DNA of 64,000 bases from Aristolochia californica (lineage: Eukaryota; Streptophyta; Magnoliopsida; Piperales; Aristolochiaceae), in assembly GCA_029961685.1 (NCBI GenBank), contig JARWKL010000010.1, positions 19,117,931-19,181,930 on the forward strand, in the 5' to 3' direction. Shown piece by piece: positions 46,822-57,206 of this stretch (positions are counted from its first letter, which is position 1; each line of letters starts with the position of its first letter). The notes beneath the pieces were generated by a model that was not told where the DNA came from, made no database searches, and worked only from the letters and a program-made list of their open reading frames with translations. The translations under genes and the position numbers were made by a program.

Positions 46822-49355
46822 ATTCATTTTATTTTCTTTATTTCGGCTTTCATTCTATAATTCATTTTACTTTCTATACTTCATTTTTCTTTTAGTGTTT
46901 CATTTTAGTTTCAATATTTCATCTTTCTTTCTATATTTCATCTATCTTTCTATTTTCCATGTTACTTTCTATATTTCATCTTTCTTTCTATATTTCATCT
47001 TTTTTTCTATATTTTATTTTACTTTCTATATTTCATCTTTCATTCTATATTTTATTTTAATTTCTATATTTCATCTTTCATTCTATATTTTATTTTACTT
47101 TCTATATTTCATTTTTTTTATATTTTATTTTTATTTTTATTTATTTTTCACTGTTTCATTTTACATTCTATATTTCATCTATCGTTCTAAATTTCATTTT
47201 ACTTTTTTATTTCATCTTTTTTCTATATTTGATCTTTCTGTCTATTGTTCATTTTTTTAAATATTTTATTTTACTTTCCATATTTCATTTTTCTTTCTAT
47301 ATTTCATTTTACTTTCTATATTTCATCTTACTTTCTATATTTCATGTTAATTTATATATTTTGTTTTTCTTTCTATATATCATTTTTCTTTCTATATTTC
47401 ATTTTACCTTCTATATTTCACCTTTCTTTCTATATTTCATTTTTTTTATATTTCATTTTACTTTCTATATTTCATCTTTCTTTCTATATTTCATTTTACT
47501 TTCTACTCTTTATGTTTCTTTCTATATTTCTTGTTACTTTCTATATTTCATCTTTCTTTCGATATAGCATTTTAATTTATTTATTTCGTTTTACTTTCTA
47601 TATTCCATCTTTCTATCTATTTTTTATTGTACATTCTATATTTTATATTTTTTTCTATATTTTATTTTACTTTCTATATTTCATCTTTCTTTCTGTTTTT
47701 CATGTTACTTTCTATATATTATTTATCTTACTATTTTTTTTTACTTTCTATATTTCATTTTTCATTCTATATTTCATTTTACTTTCTATATTTCATCTTT
47801 CTTTCGGTATTTCATTTTACTTTCGATATTTCATCTGTCTTACTATATTTCGTTTTACTTTCAATATTTCATCTTTCTTTCTATATTTCATTTTACTTTC
47901 TATATTTCTTCTTTCTTTCTATATTTCATTTTAATTTTTATATTTCATCTTTTTATCCTTATTTCATTTTTCTTTCTATATTTCATCTTTCTTTCAATAT
48001 TTTATTTTACTTTCTTTATTTCAACTGTCTTTCCATATTTCATTTTACTTTCTATATTTCATCTTACTTTCTATTTTTCATTTTACTTTCTATATTTCAT
48101 CATCTTTCTATATTTCATTTTCCTTTCAATATTTCATCTTTCTTTATATATTTAATTTTATTTTCTATATTTCATCTTTCTTTCAGTATTTCATTTTAGT
48201 TTCTATATTTCATCTTTCTTTTAGTATTTCATTTTAGTTTCTATATTTCATCTTTCTTTCTATAATTCATTTTACTTTCTATATTGTATCTTTCTTTCTA
48301 TATTTCCTTTTTCTTTGAATATTTCATTTTATTTTTCTATATTTCATCTTTCTTTCTATATTTCCTTTTTCTTTCTTTATTTTAACCTTCTTTCTATATA
48401 TCATCTTTCTTTCTATACTTCATTTTACTTTCTATATTTCATCTTTCTTTCTTTATTTCATATTACTTTCTATAGAACATTTTTCTTACTATAATTCATT
48501 TTACTTTCTATATTTCTTCTTTCTTTTAGTAATTCATTTTAGTTTCTATATTTCATCTTCCTTTCTATATTTCATTTTACTTTCTATATTAGATCTTTCT
48601 TTCTATATTTCCTTTTTCTTCGAATATTTCATTTTATTTTTTATTTCAACTTTTATTCAATATTACATTTTACTTTCTATATTTAATCTTCGTTTCTATA
48701 TTTTATTTTACTTTCTATACATCTTCTTAATTTCTATATTTCATTTTACTTTCTATATTTCACTTTCTTTCTATATTTCCTTTTTCTTTCTTTATTTTAA
48801 CCTTATTTCTATATTTCATTTTTCTTACTATATTTCAATTTACTTTCTATATTTCATCTTTCTTTCCATATTTCATTTTTCTTTCTATATTTCATCTTTC
48901 TTTCTGTATTTAATTTTACTTTCTACATATCATCTTACTTTCTATATTTCATTTTACTCTCTATATTTCATCTTTATTTCTATATTTCATATTACTTTCT
49001 ATATTTCATTTTTCTTTCTATATATCATCATACTTTCTATATTTCATTTTACTTTCTATATTTCATTTTCTTTCTATATTTCATTTTACTTTCTATATTT
49101 TATCTTTCTTTCTATATTTCATTTTGCTTTCTAAATTTCATTTTTCTTTCTATACTTCATGTTACTTTCTATATTTCATCTTTCTTTCTATATTTTATTT
49201 TATTTTCTATATTTCGTTTTACATTCTATATTTCATTTTACTTTCTATATTTCAACTTTTTTTTTTAATATTTCATATTTATTTATATATTAAATTTTAC
49301 TTTCTATATTTCATCTTTCTTTCAGTATTTCATGTTACTTTCTATATTTCATTTT
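46822..49355 (+). repeat. 19-bp satellite, plus-polarity block
   Basis: About 2.5 kb of the AT-rich satellite with higher-order marker variants near 49255-49300. The 46829-47377 part duplicates 36175-36776, and 47506-47650 resembles 15854-15990. No gene. Confidence 0.93.
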
Positions 49356-49431
49356 AGAAAGATAGATAGAGAGAGAGAGAGAGATGGATAGTAAGATAGA
49401 TAGAGAGAGAGGGAGTGAGTGATAGATGGAT

Positions 49432-49521
<90 letters not shown>

Positions 49522-49535
49522 ATAGATGGATAGAA

Positions 49536-49613
<78 letters not shown>

Positions 49614-49691
49614 GTAGATAGATGGATCGAAAGATAGATGGATAGATAGATAGAGAGAGAGAGAGAGATAGATAGATATATGAATAGAAAG

Positions 49692-49725
<34 letters not shown>

Positions 49726-49757
49726 TGGAGGGTTTTTTTTTAGATAGGTAGATGGAT

Positions 49758-49804
<47 letters not shown>

Positions 49805-49856
49805 GAGAGAGAAATAGATAGATAGATAGGTAGATGGATAGAAATATCGATCGAGA
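49356..49856 (+). repeat. GA / GATA / TA microsatellite
   Basis: (GA)n and (GATA)n with GATGGATAGAAAG interspersions and a (TA)n tract near 49539-49570. It ends at a perfect palindrome TCGATCGA (49847-49854), beyond which the strand composition reverses. The island AATTTGGAGGG plus T-run near 49723-49741 has an inverted counterpart near 50480-50502. Confidence 0.93.
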
Positions 49857-49859
49857 GAT

Positions 49860-49898
<39 letters not shown>

Positions 49899-50033
49899 AT
49901 CCATCTATCTATCTCTCTCTTTCTGTCTCTCTTTCTCTCTCTCTCTCTATCCATCTATCTCTCTCTCTCTCTCTTTCTATCCATCTCTCTCTCTCTCTCT
50001 CTCTATCTTTCTATCCATCAATCTATCTAATAG
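49857..50033 (-). repeat. CT / TATC microsatellite (inverted partner)
   Basis: (CT)n with CTATCCATCTATCTATC segments, the complement of the preceding GA/GATA array. No gene. Confidence 0.9.
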
Positions 50034-50210
50034 GTTGACAATACAATATAGATACAGAAAAACAAGGACTATAATTCTTCTATAGGAATAAGTTGACAAT
50101 ACAATACAGATACAAAAATACAGGGACAAGTTGATTATGACTATGGTTAAAGAAAAAGAAAGGTGCCTTTTCTGTCTATATTTGATTTATTTTCTAAATT
50201 ATTCATTCCT
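50034..50210. repeat. Unassigned spacer with a pair of 36-bp direct repeats
   Basis: Two similar 36-bp segments begin with GTTGACAATACAATA at 50034-50069 and 50092-50127, 58 bp apart. The remainder (to 50210) is AT-rich and its last 50 bases resemble degraded satellite. I do not recognise it as a gene or known element. Confidence 0.55.
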
Positions 50211-50298
50211 TTCTAAATTTGATTTGAAATATGGATATTGACAAATTCAAATCAATGAAAAGGATAAATATAAGACTGCATTCACTGTACCTTTTGGT
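50211..50298 (+). pseudogene. Relic RT fragment inside microsatellite
   Basis: About 29 codons matching the RT stretch FDLKSGYWQIQ to TVPFG, with the Trp changed to stop (TGG to TGA). It is flanked by degraded satellite and by (CT)n, joined through GGTC/TCTC. Confidence 0.82.
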
Positions 50299-50351
50299 CT
50301 CTCTCTCTCTCTATATTTCTATCCATCTCTCTCTCTCTCTCTACCTTTCTA

Positions 50352-50417
<66 letters not shown>

Positions 50418-50578
50418 CTTTCTATCCATCTATCAATCTCTCTCTCTCTCTCTCTCTATCTTTCTATCCATCTATCTATTTAAAAAAAAACCCTGTTAAT
50501 TCTCTCCCTCTCTATCTCTATCTTTCTATTCATCTATCTATCTCTCTCTCTTTCTCTCTCTATCTATCTTTCGATCCA

Positions 50579-50611
<33 letters not shown>

Positions 50612-50629
50612 TTCTAACCATCTATCTAT
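50299..50629 (-). repeat. CT / TATC / TA microsatellite
   Basis: (CT)n with CTATCCATCTATC phrases and a (TA)n tract near 50385-50418. Also the inverted counterpart (A-run followed by CCCTGTTAATTCTC) of the island near 49730. No gene. Confidence 0.92.
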
Positions 50630-50660
50630 CAGTCCTTCTTGGATGATGGCTCTGATACCA
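50630..50660 (-). other. PBS fused to a capsid scrap
   Basis: The minus-strand PBS (complement of TGGTATCAGAGCC) lies at 50648-50660. Its leader side is replaced by capsid sequence AIIQEGLT (50630-50650). The join falls in a shared GCCAT. This is the 3' end of the minus-strand copy that continues to 53273. Confidence 0.8.
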
Positions 50661-50739
50661 ATTACAGCGGGAAGAAGGGAAATTGACAGAAGGCAAATAT
50701 AAGGAAAACAGGCAGAGAATAACTTTAACTTACTACTAA

Positions 50740-50912
50740 TTTATTCACAATATCATAAAGTACTTACAGAAAACTTCAATACTACAAAACACACGAGTAG
50801 GCAACCTTGATGACAAAAGGGATGGTTTTTCAAGTGATGCCTTAACAAATAAAACTTACTCCTTATATAGGCGAAGTGAACTAAAGTGGATTTGAAAACA
50901 TTTGAAATTCAC
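50740..50912 (-). promoter_or_regulatory. Viral promoter and poly(A) region, second copy
   Basis: Read on the minus strand: an imperfect GTGAATTT/AAATCCAC inverted repeat (50886-50912), TATATAAG (50869-50862), then AATAAA (50745-50740) and the PBS at 50660. Spacing matches the plus-strand copy at 42792-43056. Confidence 0.65.
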
Positions 50913-50934
50913 CACTTAAAACTAAAAGAAGCCT

Positions 50935-51282
50935 CTATGATTGAGGCGGATGTGAGTCATCATCTCTATTATTGAGATTCTTTGGATGCTTTGGTGAGTC
51001 ATCATCCTTATCTCCATGATTGAGATTGGAACAAGACCTTTGATGGGCTTGGTCCCATTACAACTTTTGTTGACGAAGAGCTTTTACTCTTATCCGATGC
51101 AGGCGGCTACTGACGACATCCCATGAATGTGACTTTATGGAAAATGGCCAACCAAAGATACTGTAGGTGCCTGGCTTGGTGTGACAAATAGGTCAGTTGT
51201 AGGCCGGAGGATAAGATTTCCTCTGTTGCTTTTTGACGGACTTGGCCGACGGATCTGGAACAGATGTGTCTGTCATAGTCAT
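50935..51282 (-). pseudogene. ORF4, mutated copy
   Basis: Aligned over its length with the open copies at 42407-42769 and 56833-57195 and 15 bases (5 codons) shorter in the acidic repeat. A Trp codon is now TGA (near 51193) and a Gln codon is TAA (near 51060), both G-to-A or C-to-T changes. Ends at TAG 50935-50937. Confidence 0.65.
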
Positions 51283-51293
51283 ATCCTGCAAAA

Positions 51294-52584
51294 TTATTTT
51301 CCTTTAGATGTTTTAAACATCTCTGTCATTGCATTAATATATTCGTCAGGATCCTCTGGGGCTGACTATCTGGTAAGAATTCATTAGCATTATCATCATG
51401 CTCAGTACTAGTAAAGTCCTCAATGTCTTCATCATCTGTAGCGGACGATTCCGAAATTGACATGTTCTCATCGGCAGGGTGAGAAGATGTGCCTTCATTG
51501 CACTTAGTAGCCATAGAATCCTTCATTGATTCGAATAATTTTTTCATAATATATTTTTTTGATATATTTGGAATCAAACTCTTCAATTGAGTTTTGAAAC
51601 TTGCAAATAAATTATCGGAGTCATAATGGACTTCCGGGACGCGATGCAATCCAAGATTGTTTTCATTTTGTATGATAGCAGACTTAATTTCTGCGACTTT
51701 GGTATCAATATTGGGGAAATTTTTCCACCAACGAACATGAAATGTTCTTAATAACACTGGGAGGCTTTTATCATTAAAGCTAGTAGTACAATCCCATCTC
51801 CAAATCCATGGTAGAGAAAATACCATAAAGAAGATAAGACTGTCCCAATTCTGTGGGGGTTTTCATAACCCAGAGCTTGAAGCTCAGGAATGGATTGAGT
51901 CCATTTTACAAAACAAGCCTTAATGGGCTCAGGTAAGATAGAAATGGGTGGCCCAAATTTGTTCCACCATGCAAATACCCAACTGGGTAGAGGTAATGAC
52001 CTCTGAAAGACATTCTTTTCCCATTGGAAAAACCATGAATGTCTATGAGAAGAATTTTGGTAGTAAAATGTATTATACCAAGAATCCATATAATCCCAAT
52101 AATTAAATTCCTTATCATTAGGAAGGTTAGTTGCTTTAGCTAAATCAAATTTTCCCCAAGTTGAGGGATGCATAAATCTTTGTATTGTACATTTGCTGTA
52201 CGCTCTTGGGCTATCCCATTTAGCCACATTTGTCAGTGTATGATGTACTGCTATAGAATTCAAATGAACCAAAATTGATTCAAAGGAATACCATCATTTT
52301 CCTGCACGGATGGGACAGTAGGCTTCTCCAAGCCATTTCTATAACATCTCCTAGGAATCCAATGTACCCTCTAAGTCCTCTTTATTGAGGAGCAAAATTG
52401 TCTCCGTATCCGGAAGAGTAATATACTCTGGTTCGACTTTAAGTGTCTCCTTATACGAAAATGGGGCTTTGCCCTTCTTGTCTGAGGAATTTCCTCTTTC
52501 TAGATTCTTTCGGCCTCGGCCTCTTGATTGTTGATTTCCACGTCCTCTCAATGGGAGTGGATTGCCCCTTGTGGGATTATACAT
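51294..52584 (-). pseudogene. ORF3, nearly full-length broken copy
   Basis: ATG at 52584-52582 overlaps the ORF2 stop. Stops: TGG to TAG at 52351-52353, CAG to TAG near 52343, and the shared TGA at 52294-52296. A frameshift near 51865 lies in the GYENP stretch. A one-base deletion near 51360 shifts the last 20 or so residues before the normal end at 51294. The Arg/Gly-rich N-terminus, Trp-rich domain and acidic tail are all recognisable. Confidence 0.85.
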
Positions 52585-53273
52585 GATTTTGGCCCTGAAG
52601 AAATTCACGGGTTAGAAAATCAGGTAAGGAGTTTAATTCTCCTTTGATATGTTCTATATCAAAATCAAAGGCGCTAAATTCCGCCTGCTATCTGGCAAAG
52701 ATTTGTTTGGAAGTAAGATTCTTCACATCCTTCTTAAGAATCGATTTGGCTGCTGACCAATCAACTCTTAAAAGGAATTTTTGATTTAATAAATCATCTT
52801 GGAATTTATGAATGCACTTAATTATTGCCAATATTTCTTGTTTAACAGTGGAATAATTAATCTGTGCATCATGCTAGTTACCAGAGGTAAATCGAACAAG
52901 TTCTTCTTTACCAGATGGATTTCTTTGTTTTAATATGCCACCATAGCCTATATGGGAGGCATCTGTCTCTTCAACCTTCGGATAAGAAGGGTTGGTAAGG
53001 TTAAGACAAGGAAGTTGTTTGACCTTACTCTTAATTAATTGGACTACCTGTGTATGTTTGGTAGTCCAAGGCTCAGGATTCTTTTTGAGTCTTTTGTGCA
53101 ATATAGCAGAGTCTTGTGCAAGATGGGGATAATAATCCGCTATATAATTGAGACTTCCTAGGAATCGCTGAAGTTGAGTTTTCTCCAATAATTCATCAGG
53201 AAATTTGGAGGCAAACTCAATGCTTCTATCAATGGGAACTATTTTTCCCTTGTGGATATTATGACCTAAAAAT
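52577..53273 (-). pseudogene. RT C-terminus and RNase H, 5'-truncated
   Basis: From FLGHNIHKGKIVPIDRS through LQRFLGSLNYIADYYPHL to RNase H (TDASHIGYGG). It has a Trp-to-TAG stop at 52874-52876, another Trp-to-TAG in FARWQAELS (near 52690), and ends at TAA 52577-52579. The upstream part of the polyprotein is replaced at about 53275 by plus-strand ORF1 sequence. Confidence 0.87.
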
Positions 53274-53280
53274 TCTAACA

Positions 53281-53497
53281 CATGGATACAATTTTATTCC
53301 TGGAACTGAAACCATTGCTGTTATAGCAAGGATTCATTTGAAAATTATGAATACCTTAGTCCCTAAGGTATTACACTTACCAGATCAGGGTACGACTGTA
53401 TTGATCGAGACCGATCTTTTGAGTGCAAATGTTGCCACTCCAAGGATGATCAATTGGGAGGAAATTCGTTTCCCAGCCAACTGGACTATTCCACAGG
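53281..53497 (+). pseudogene. ORF1 internal fragment (GYNFIPG to NWTIP)
   Basis: A 0.2-kb piece of ORF1 in plus orientation, open but without start or stop, between two minus-strand viral pieces. Its two ends coincide with those of the ORF1 piece at about 36818-37022, although flanking sequence differs. Confidence 0.8.
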
Positions 53498-53504
53498 CAT
53501 GGAG

Positions 53505-54428
53505 GATATTAGTTAAACCCAAATCATGAAGATTAGGATTTTGACCTTCATCAGAATCAGAGTATGCTGAAGGAGTTAAATCTTCAGTATTATTTTGTGA
53601 TAAAGACTCTTCTTGAGACTCTTCATCATGTGATTCATCAACTTCCAATACATGGAGACTTTTTTGAACCACATTAGCTTGGGCTTCATGAGCCTGTTGG
53701 GCTTGTTTGATTTGATCTTCGGAAAGATTTAATTTTCCAAGCCTGGTAAATAATTCTTCAACAACCTCAGAATTATTATCCAATTTAAAGTTCCTAATTG
53801 GAACAGGTGGTTTGATGAGTGGTTTCCCATCCATCAACAAAGGTAATTTTCGACAAGATAAGTCATAAGGATTCTGACAATATTTCTCGGGAGTATCTTT
53901 GTCCAATAAATCTTTAATACGTGTCAGCTGTAGGCCTATCGTTTGGAGATTTAAATTTGTAAAGTTGTTTTGTCGTCTAATCTGACCCATAGGATTTTGG
54001 ATGATTTCAGGATTGACAAAAGCAACTGCTTCCACAAAATCAGGGGATTTCCCTGAAGGACTTGGAAATTCAAGTCGGATAGGATCAGTAGGAGGATGGA
54101 CTGATCGGATATTGATACCAGACATTAGGTGCCATTCTTTCGTAAGGGTAGAAAGAGTGGGGGCAGTGGAAGAAACTAAGGGTCGTTTCTCTGCTTGCTT
54201 TAGTCTAGTTTGCATGAACCAATCAACAAAAGACATAATAACCTTATTTGTTTCCAAATAAAGATAAAAGTCATTTGATAATTCCATGCGTTCCGCGGCC
54301 CCATAGGTATCAAAAAACCAATTTTTGAAACCTAGATTATTGGGGTGAAAGAATTCAGCTCTGATTGCTGCTCTCTCCACCCCAAAAGGTGGTGGGTCAG
54401 GGTTACTCTGTGGAGGTGTAAAAATCAT
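53505..54428 (-). pseudogene. ORF2 N-terminal part, truncated
   Basis: Starts at ATG 54428-54426 (MIFTPPQSNPDPPPFGVERA) and stays open for about 308 codons through the acidic N-terminal region (EEESLSQNNTEDLTPSAYSD-like) before the capsid core. It is then cut at GLTNI and joined to the inverted ORF1 piece. No stop occurs in the viral part, so it reads on into the antisense of that piece. The role of this N-terminal region is unknown; in the family the region upstream of the capsid core is acidic and may be removed during maturation. Confidence 0.82.
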
Positions 54429-54431
54429 TAA

Positions 54432-55454
54432 TCACAGAGTAAAACCAGTCATATCACTGGGAGTGGGAGAAGTTCTGTCCTGCTCCCTTTCTTGGTAGAC
54501 CCCATGAGGTATCTGGGTGTCTGATATGTTGATTCCTTTTAATGAGGAATCATCCTTTATGGATTGTTTTTCATCCAATTCCTGTAGGCGAGAGGATGGG
54601 CCTACATCCGAATATCGGGATGACGTGGGTGGTAAAGAGACTCGGTAAGGAGTCTTGTCTTTGAAATTGATTACCACATTGCCATCGGTTGATTGGATGA
54701 CATGATCAATATCCTGATTAATCAAGAGACGTGGAGGAACAACCTGAGGAATAGTCCAGTTGGCTGGGAAACGAATTTCCTCCCAATTGATCATCCTTGG
54801 AGTGGAAACATTTCCATTCATAAGATCGGTCTCGATCAATACAGTCTTACCCTGATCTGGTAAGTGTAATACCTTAGGGACTAAGGTATTCATAATTTTG
54901 AAATGAATCCTTGGTATAACAACAATGGTTTCAGTTCCAGGAATAAAATTGTATCCCTGTGTTGGAATCCTCAACTGGGTAGATTCTAACAAATTCCTAT
55001 CTGTTAATGATAGGGTAAGGTTTGGATGGACATTAAAGTAAACAGGTCCCCTACTGAGACTTGTTTCCACAATACCCATTAATGAGGGTTTCCAATCCAA
55101 ACAACGACCATCTCGGAGAATGGCCTACAGACATGTGTTCATCCCTAATAAAGTCAAAGGTTTGAACTCTATCTGTATGCATCCAATATGCATATATTTC
55201 TTCTCAGTATCTGCGAGACACTTATTGAGATCTGTTAACTCTAATAATTTAAGAGTTGAATCTTGATTTTCAAGATTAATTGTTTGTTCCATGGTTTTAA
55301 TTCCCATGGTACTAGAAAGGGTGAAGGTTCCTGTCTTGTAGATTTATGTAGGTTTTATGGACGGAATTGTCCAATCATTCAATTGTTGTTGAACTTTATA
55401 TTCAACCAAAGATGCATTCTTAACTGATCCAGTACTCCTACTACTGGATGCCAT
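54432..55454 (-). pseudogene. ORF1 (probable movement protein), full-length with two stops
   Basis: The only copy here spanning the whole gene: ATG 55454-55452 to TGA 54434-54432, 341 codons including the stop, one frame. Two nonsense codons interrupt it: TAA near 55338 (TCA to TAA) and TAG at about 55124 (CAG to TAG). Visible segments: TSIYKKGTFTLSSTMGIKTM, AFKPLTLLGMNTCL-like, PVYFNVHPNLTLSLTDRNLL, LPDQGKTVLIETDL, NWEEIRFPANWTIP, and a Ser/Glu-rich tail. I infer a 30K-superfamily movement protein from order and size; I did not verify diagnostic residues. Three bases separate its stop from the ORF2 start. Confidence 0.75.
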
Positions 55455-55920
55455 GTTTTGACAAATTAAAAATAAAACCGAAATTTAAAAACACAAATAA
55501 AGTAAACTTAAAGGAAACTAAATTAACCTACAGCTAAGAGTGGTAAAAGATAACCAGAAGGAGGAATATCCTTGTATGAAGTAAATATATTATAAACTAA
55601 TTATATGGTAATCATGAACGAAGCAAACTTTTGTTCGGAATATCATAATTAATTTATTGTTCATCATCTTCTTGATCAGATACACGTCTGTCAACGATTT
55701 AAGAGTATAGCGGCCCTTCAACGTCTACGCCTATCCACGGCAATGGCAACATGGGCATACCTCAACGCGACTTGGGTGACGTCCCATATCACAACAAGAA
55801 CGAAGATGAATAGTAAAGTATTATAACATTACAAAGTAAGTTAACTCCCCTGATGATTAAGATATAAAAAATTTATAATAGCTTACTCCATACCTGGATA
55901 TTCAGGGTTTAGCCTTTCAT
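55455..55920 (-). other. Viral leader with a 3-codon upstream ORF
   Basis: Non-coding leader between PBS and ORF1. Directly after the PBS, on the minus strand, lies ATGAAAGGCTAA (55920-55909), a three-codon ORF. Caulimovirid leaders typically carry short ORFs ahead of a structured region used in ribosome shunting; whether this one does so is inference. The rest is AT-rich, and part matches 35547-35869. Confidence 0.7.
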
Positions 55921-56003
55921 GGCTCTGATACCAATTACAGCGGGAAGAAGGAAAATTGACAAAAGGCAAATATAAGGAAAATAGGCAGAGAATAACTTTA
56001 ACT
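55921..56003 (-). other. PBS and the RNA segment preceding it
   Basis: The PBS complement is at 55921-55933. Bases 55934-56003 match the stretch just upstream of the PBS in other copies (for example 50661-50735) and stop near where the poly(A) signal would begin. This is the only PBS in the window still attached to its natural leader. Confidence 0.85.
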
Positions 56004-56193
56004 TATATAAGGAAATTGTGAGTAACCATAGAGTAAAACCAGTCATTTAATTTTATCCCAATTTCATAACTAAAGGGAGCAATATGATAAAGAAGTTATG
56101 GACTTCTGATTACCATATCAAAACTTGCTATCTGTATGCAAGGATATCCTCATTGATGTTGAACTTTGGCTTTTATTTTTAATTTGCCAAAAC
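56004..56193. other. Mostly unassigned joining segment
   Basis: Contains a short match to the ORF1 3' end (AGAGTAAAACCAGTCATTT, 56030-56048, minus sense) and, just before the ORF1 ATG at 56194, about 20 bases matching the plus-sense leader (TTATTTTTAATTTG). The middle of about 125 bases matches nothing else I can see in the window. No ORF supported. Confidence 0.5.
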
Positions 56194-56574
56194 ATGGCAT
56201 CCAAGAGTAGGAGTACTGGATCAGTTAAGAATGCATCTTTGGTTGAATATAAAGCTTAACAACAATTGAAAGATTGGACAATTCTGTCCATAAAACCTAC
56301 ATCAATCTACAAGAAAGGAACCTTCACCCTTTCTAGTACAATGGGAATTAAAACCATGGAACAAACAATTAATCTTGAAAATCAAGATTCAACACTTAAA
56401 TTATTAGAGTTAACAGATCTCAATAAGTATCTCGCAGATACTGAGAAGAAATATATCCATATTGGATGCATACAGATAGCGTTCAAACCCTTGACTTTAT
56501 TAGGGATGAACACATGTCTGCAGGCCATTCTCCGAGATGGTCGCTGTTTGGATTGGAAACCCTCATTAATGGGA
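56194..56574 (+). pseudogene. ORF1 N-terminal third, inverted relative to neighbours
   Basis: ATG 56194-56196 (MASKSRSTGSVKNASLVEYK), a TAA at 56257-56259 in place of a Gln codon, then open to KPSLMG at about 56574, where it meets minus-strand viral sequence through a shared GGGA. It is the reverse complement, in content, of 55454-55077. The pair makes an inverted repeat with arms of about 380 bp around the PBS/leader. Confidence 0.82.
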
Positions 56575-56575
56575 G

Positions 56576-56832
56576 GGAAATTGACAGAAGGCAAATATAA
56601 GGAAAACAGGCAGAGAATAACTTTAACTTACTACTAATTTATTCACAATATCATAAAGTACTTGCAGAAAACTTCAATACTGCAAAACACACGAGTAGGC
56701 AACCTTGATGACAAAGGGGATGGTTTTTCAAGTGATGCCTTAACAAATAAAACTTACTCCTTATATAGACGGAGTGAACTAAAGTGGATTTGAAAACATT
56801 TGAAATCCACCACTTAAAACTAAAAGGAGCCT
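56576..56832 (-). promoter_or_regulatory. Viral promoter and poly(A) region, third copy
   Basis: Minus strand: inverted repeat GTGGATTT/AAATCCAC (56810-56784), TATATAAG (56767-56760), AATAAA (56643-56638). The PBS itself has been lost at the junction with the inverted ORF1 piece (about 56575). It would have driven, and ended, the pregenomic RNA. Confidence 0.68.
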
Positions 56833-57195
56833 CTATGATTGAGGCGGATGTGAGTCATCATCTTTATTATTGAGATTCTTTGGATGCTTTGGTGAGTCAT
56901 CATCCTTATCTCCATCATCCTTATCTCCATGATTGAGATTGGAACAAGACCTTTGATGGGCTTGGTCCCATTGCAACTTTTGTTGATGAAGAGCTTTTAC
57001 TCTTATCCGATGCAGGCAGCTATTGGCGGCATCCCATGAATGTGACTTTATGGAAAATGGCCGACCAAAGATACTGTAGGTGCCTGGCTTGGTGTGACAA
57101 ATAGGCCAGCTGTAGGCCGGAGGATAAGATTTCCTCTGTTGCTTTTGGACGGACTTGGCCGACGGATCTGGAACAGATGTGTCTGTCATAGTCAT
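56833..57195 (-). CDS. ORF4, small conserved viral ORF of unknown function
   Basis: ATG 57195-57193 to TAG 56835-56833, 120 codons, uninterrupted. Same organisation as at 42407-42769: Gln/Lys/Arg-rich N-terminus with YPPAYSWPICHTKPG, FGRPFSIKSHSWDAA, a basic Gln-rich segment, and an acidic GDKDDGDKDDDS tail. It starts 11 bases after the ORF3 stop, out of frame with it. It could be a separate small protein or an exon read after splicing. Function unknown. Confidence 0.6.
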   Translation of the reverse strand: MTMTDTSVPDPSAKSVQKQQRKSYPPAYSWPICHTKPGTYSIFGRPFSIKSHSWDAANSCLHRIRVKALHQQKLQWDQAHQRSCSNLNHGDKDDGDKDDDSPKHPKNLNNKDDDSHPPQS

Positions 57196-57206
57196 ACCCT
57201 GCAAAA

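Noticed and set aside
49834..50617. Ser/Leu-rich frames in the CT microsatellite
   Set aside because: Pure (CT)n and TATC translation, not coding.
51181..51387. Plus-strand frame opposite ORF4 and ORF3
   Set aside because: It is antisense to mutated ORF4, and similar antisense frames exist opposite other copies only because the sense sequence is conserved.
54001..54261. 86-codon plus-strand frame repeated opposite ORF2 copies
   Set aside because: Antisense shadow of the conserved ORF2 N-terminus (also at 37394-37654 and 62609-62869). No independent evidence.
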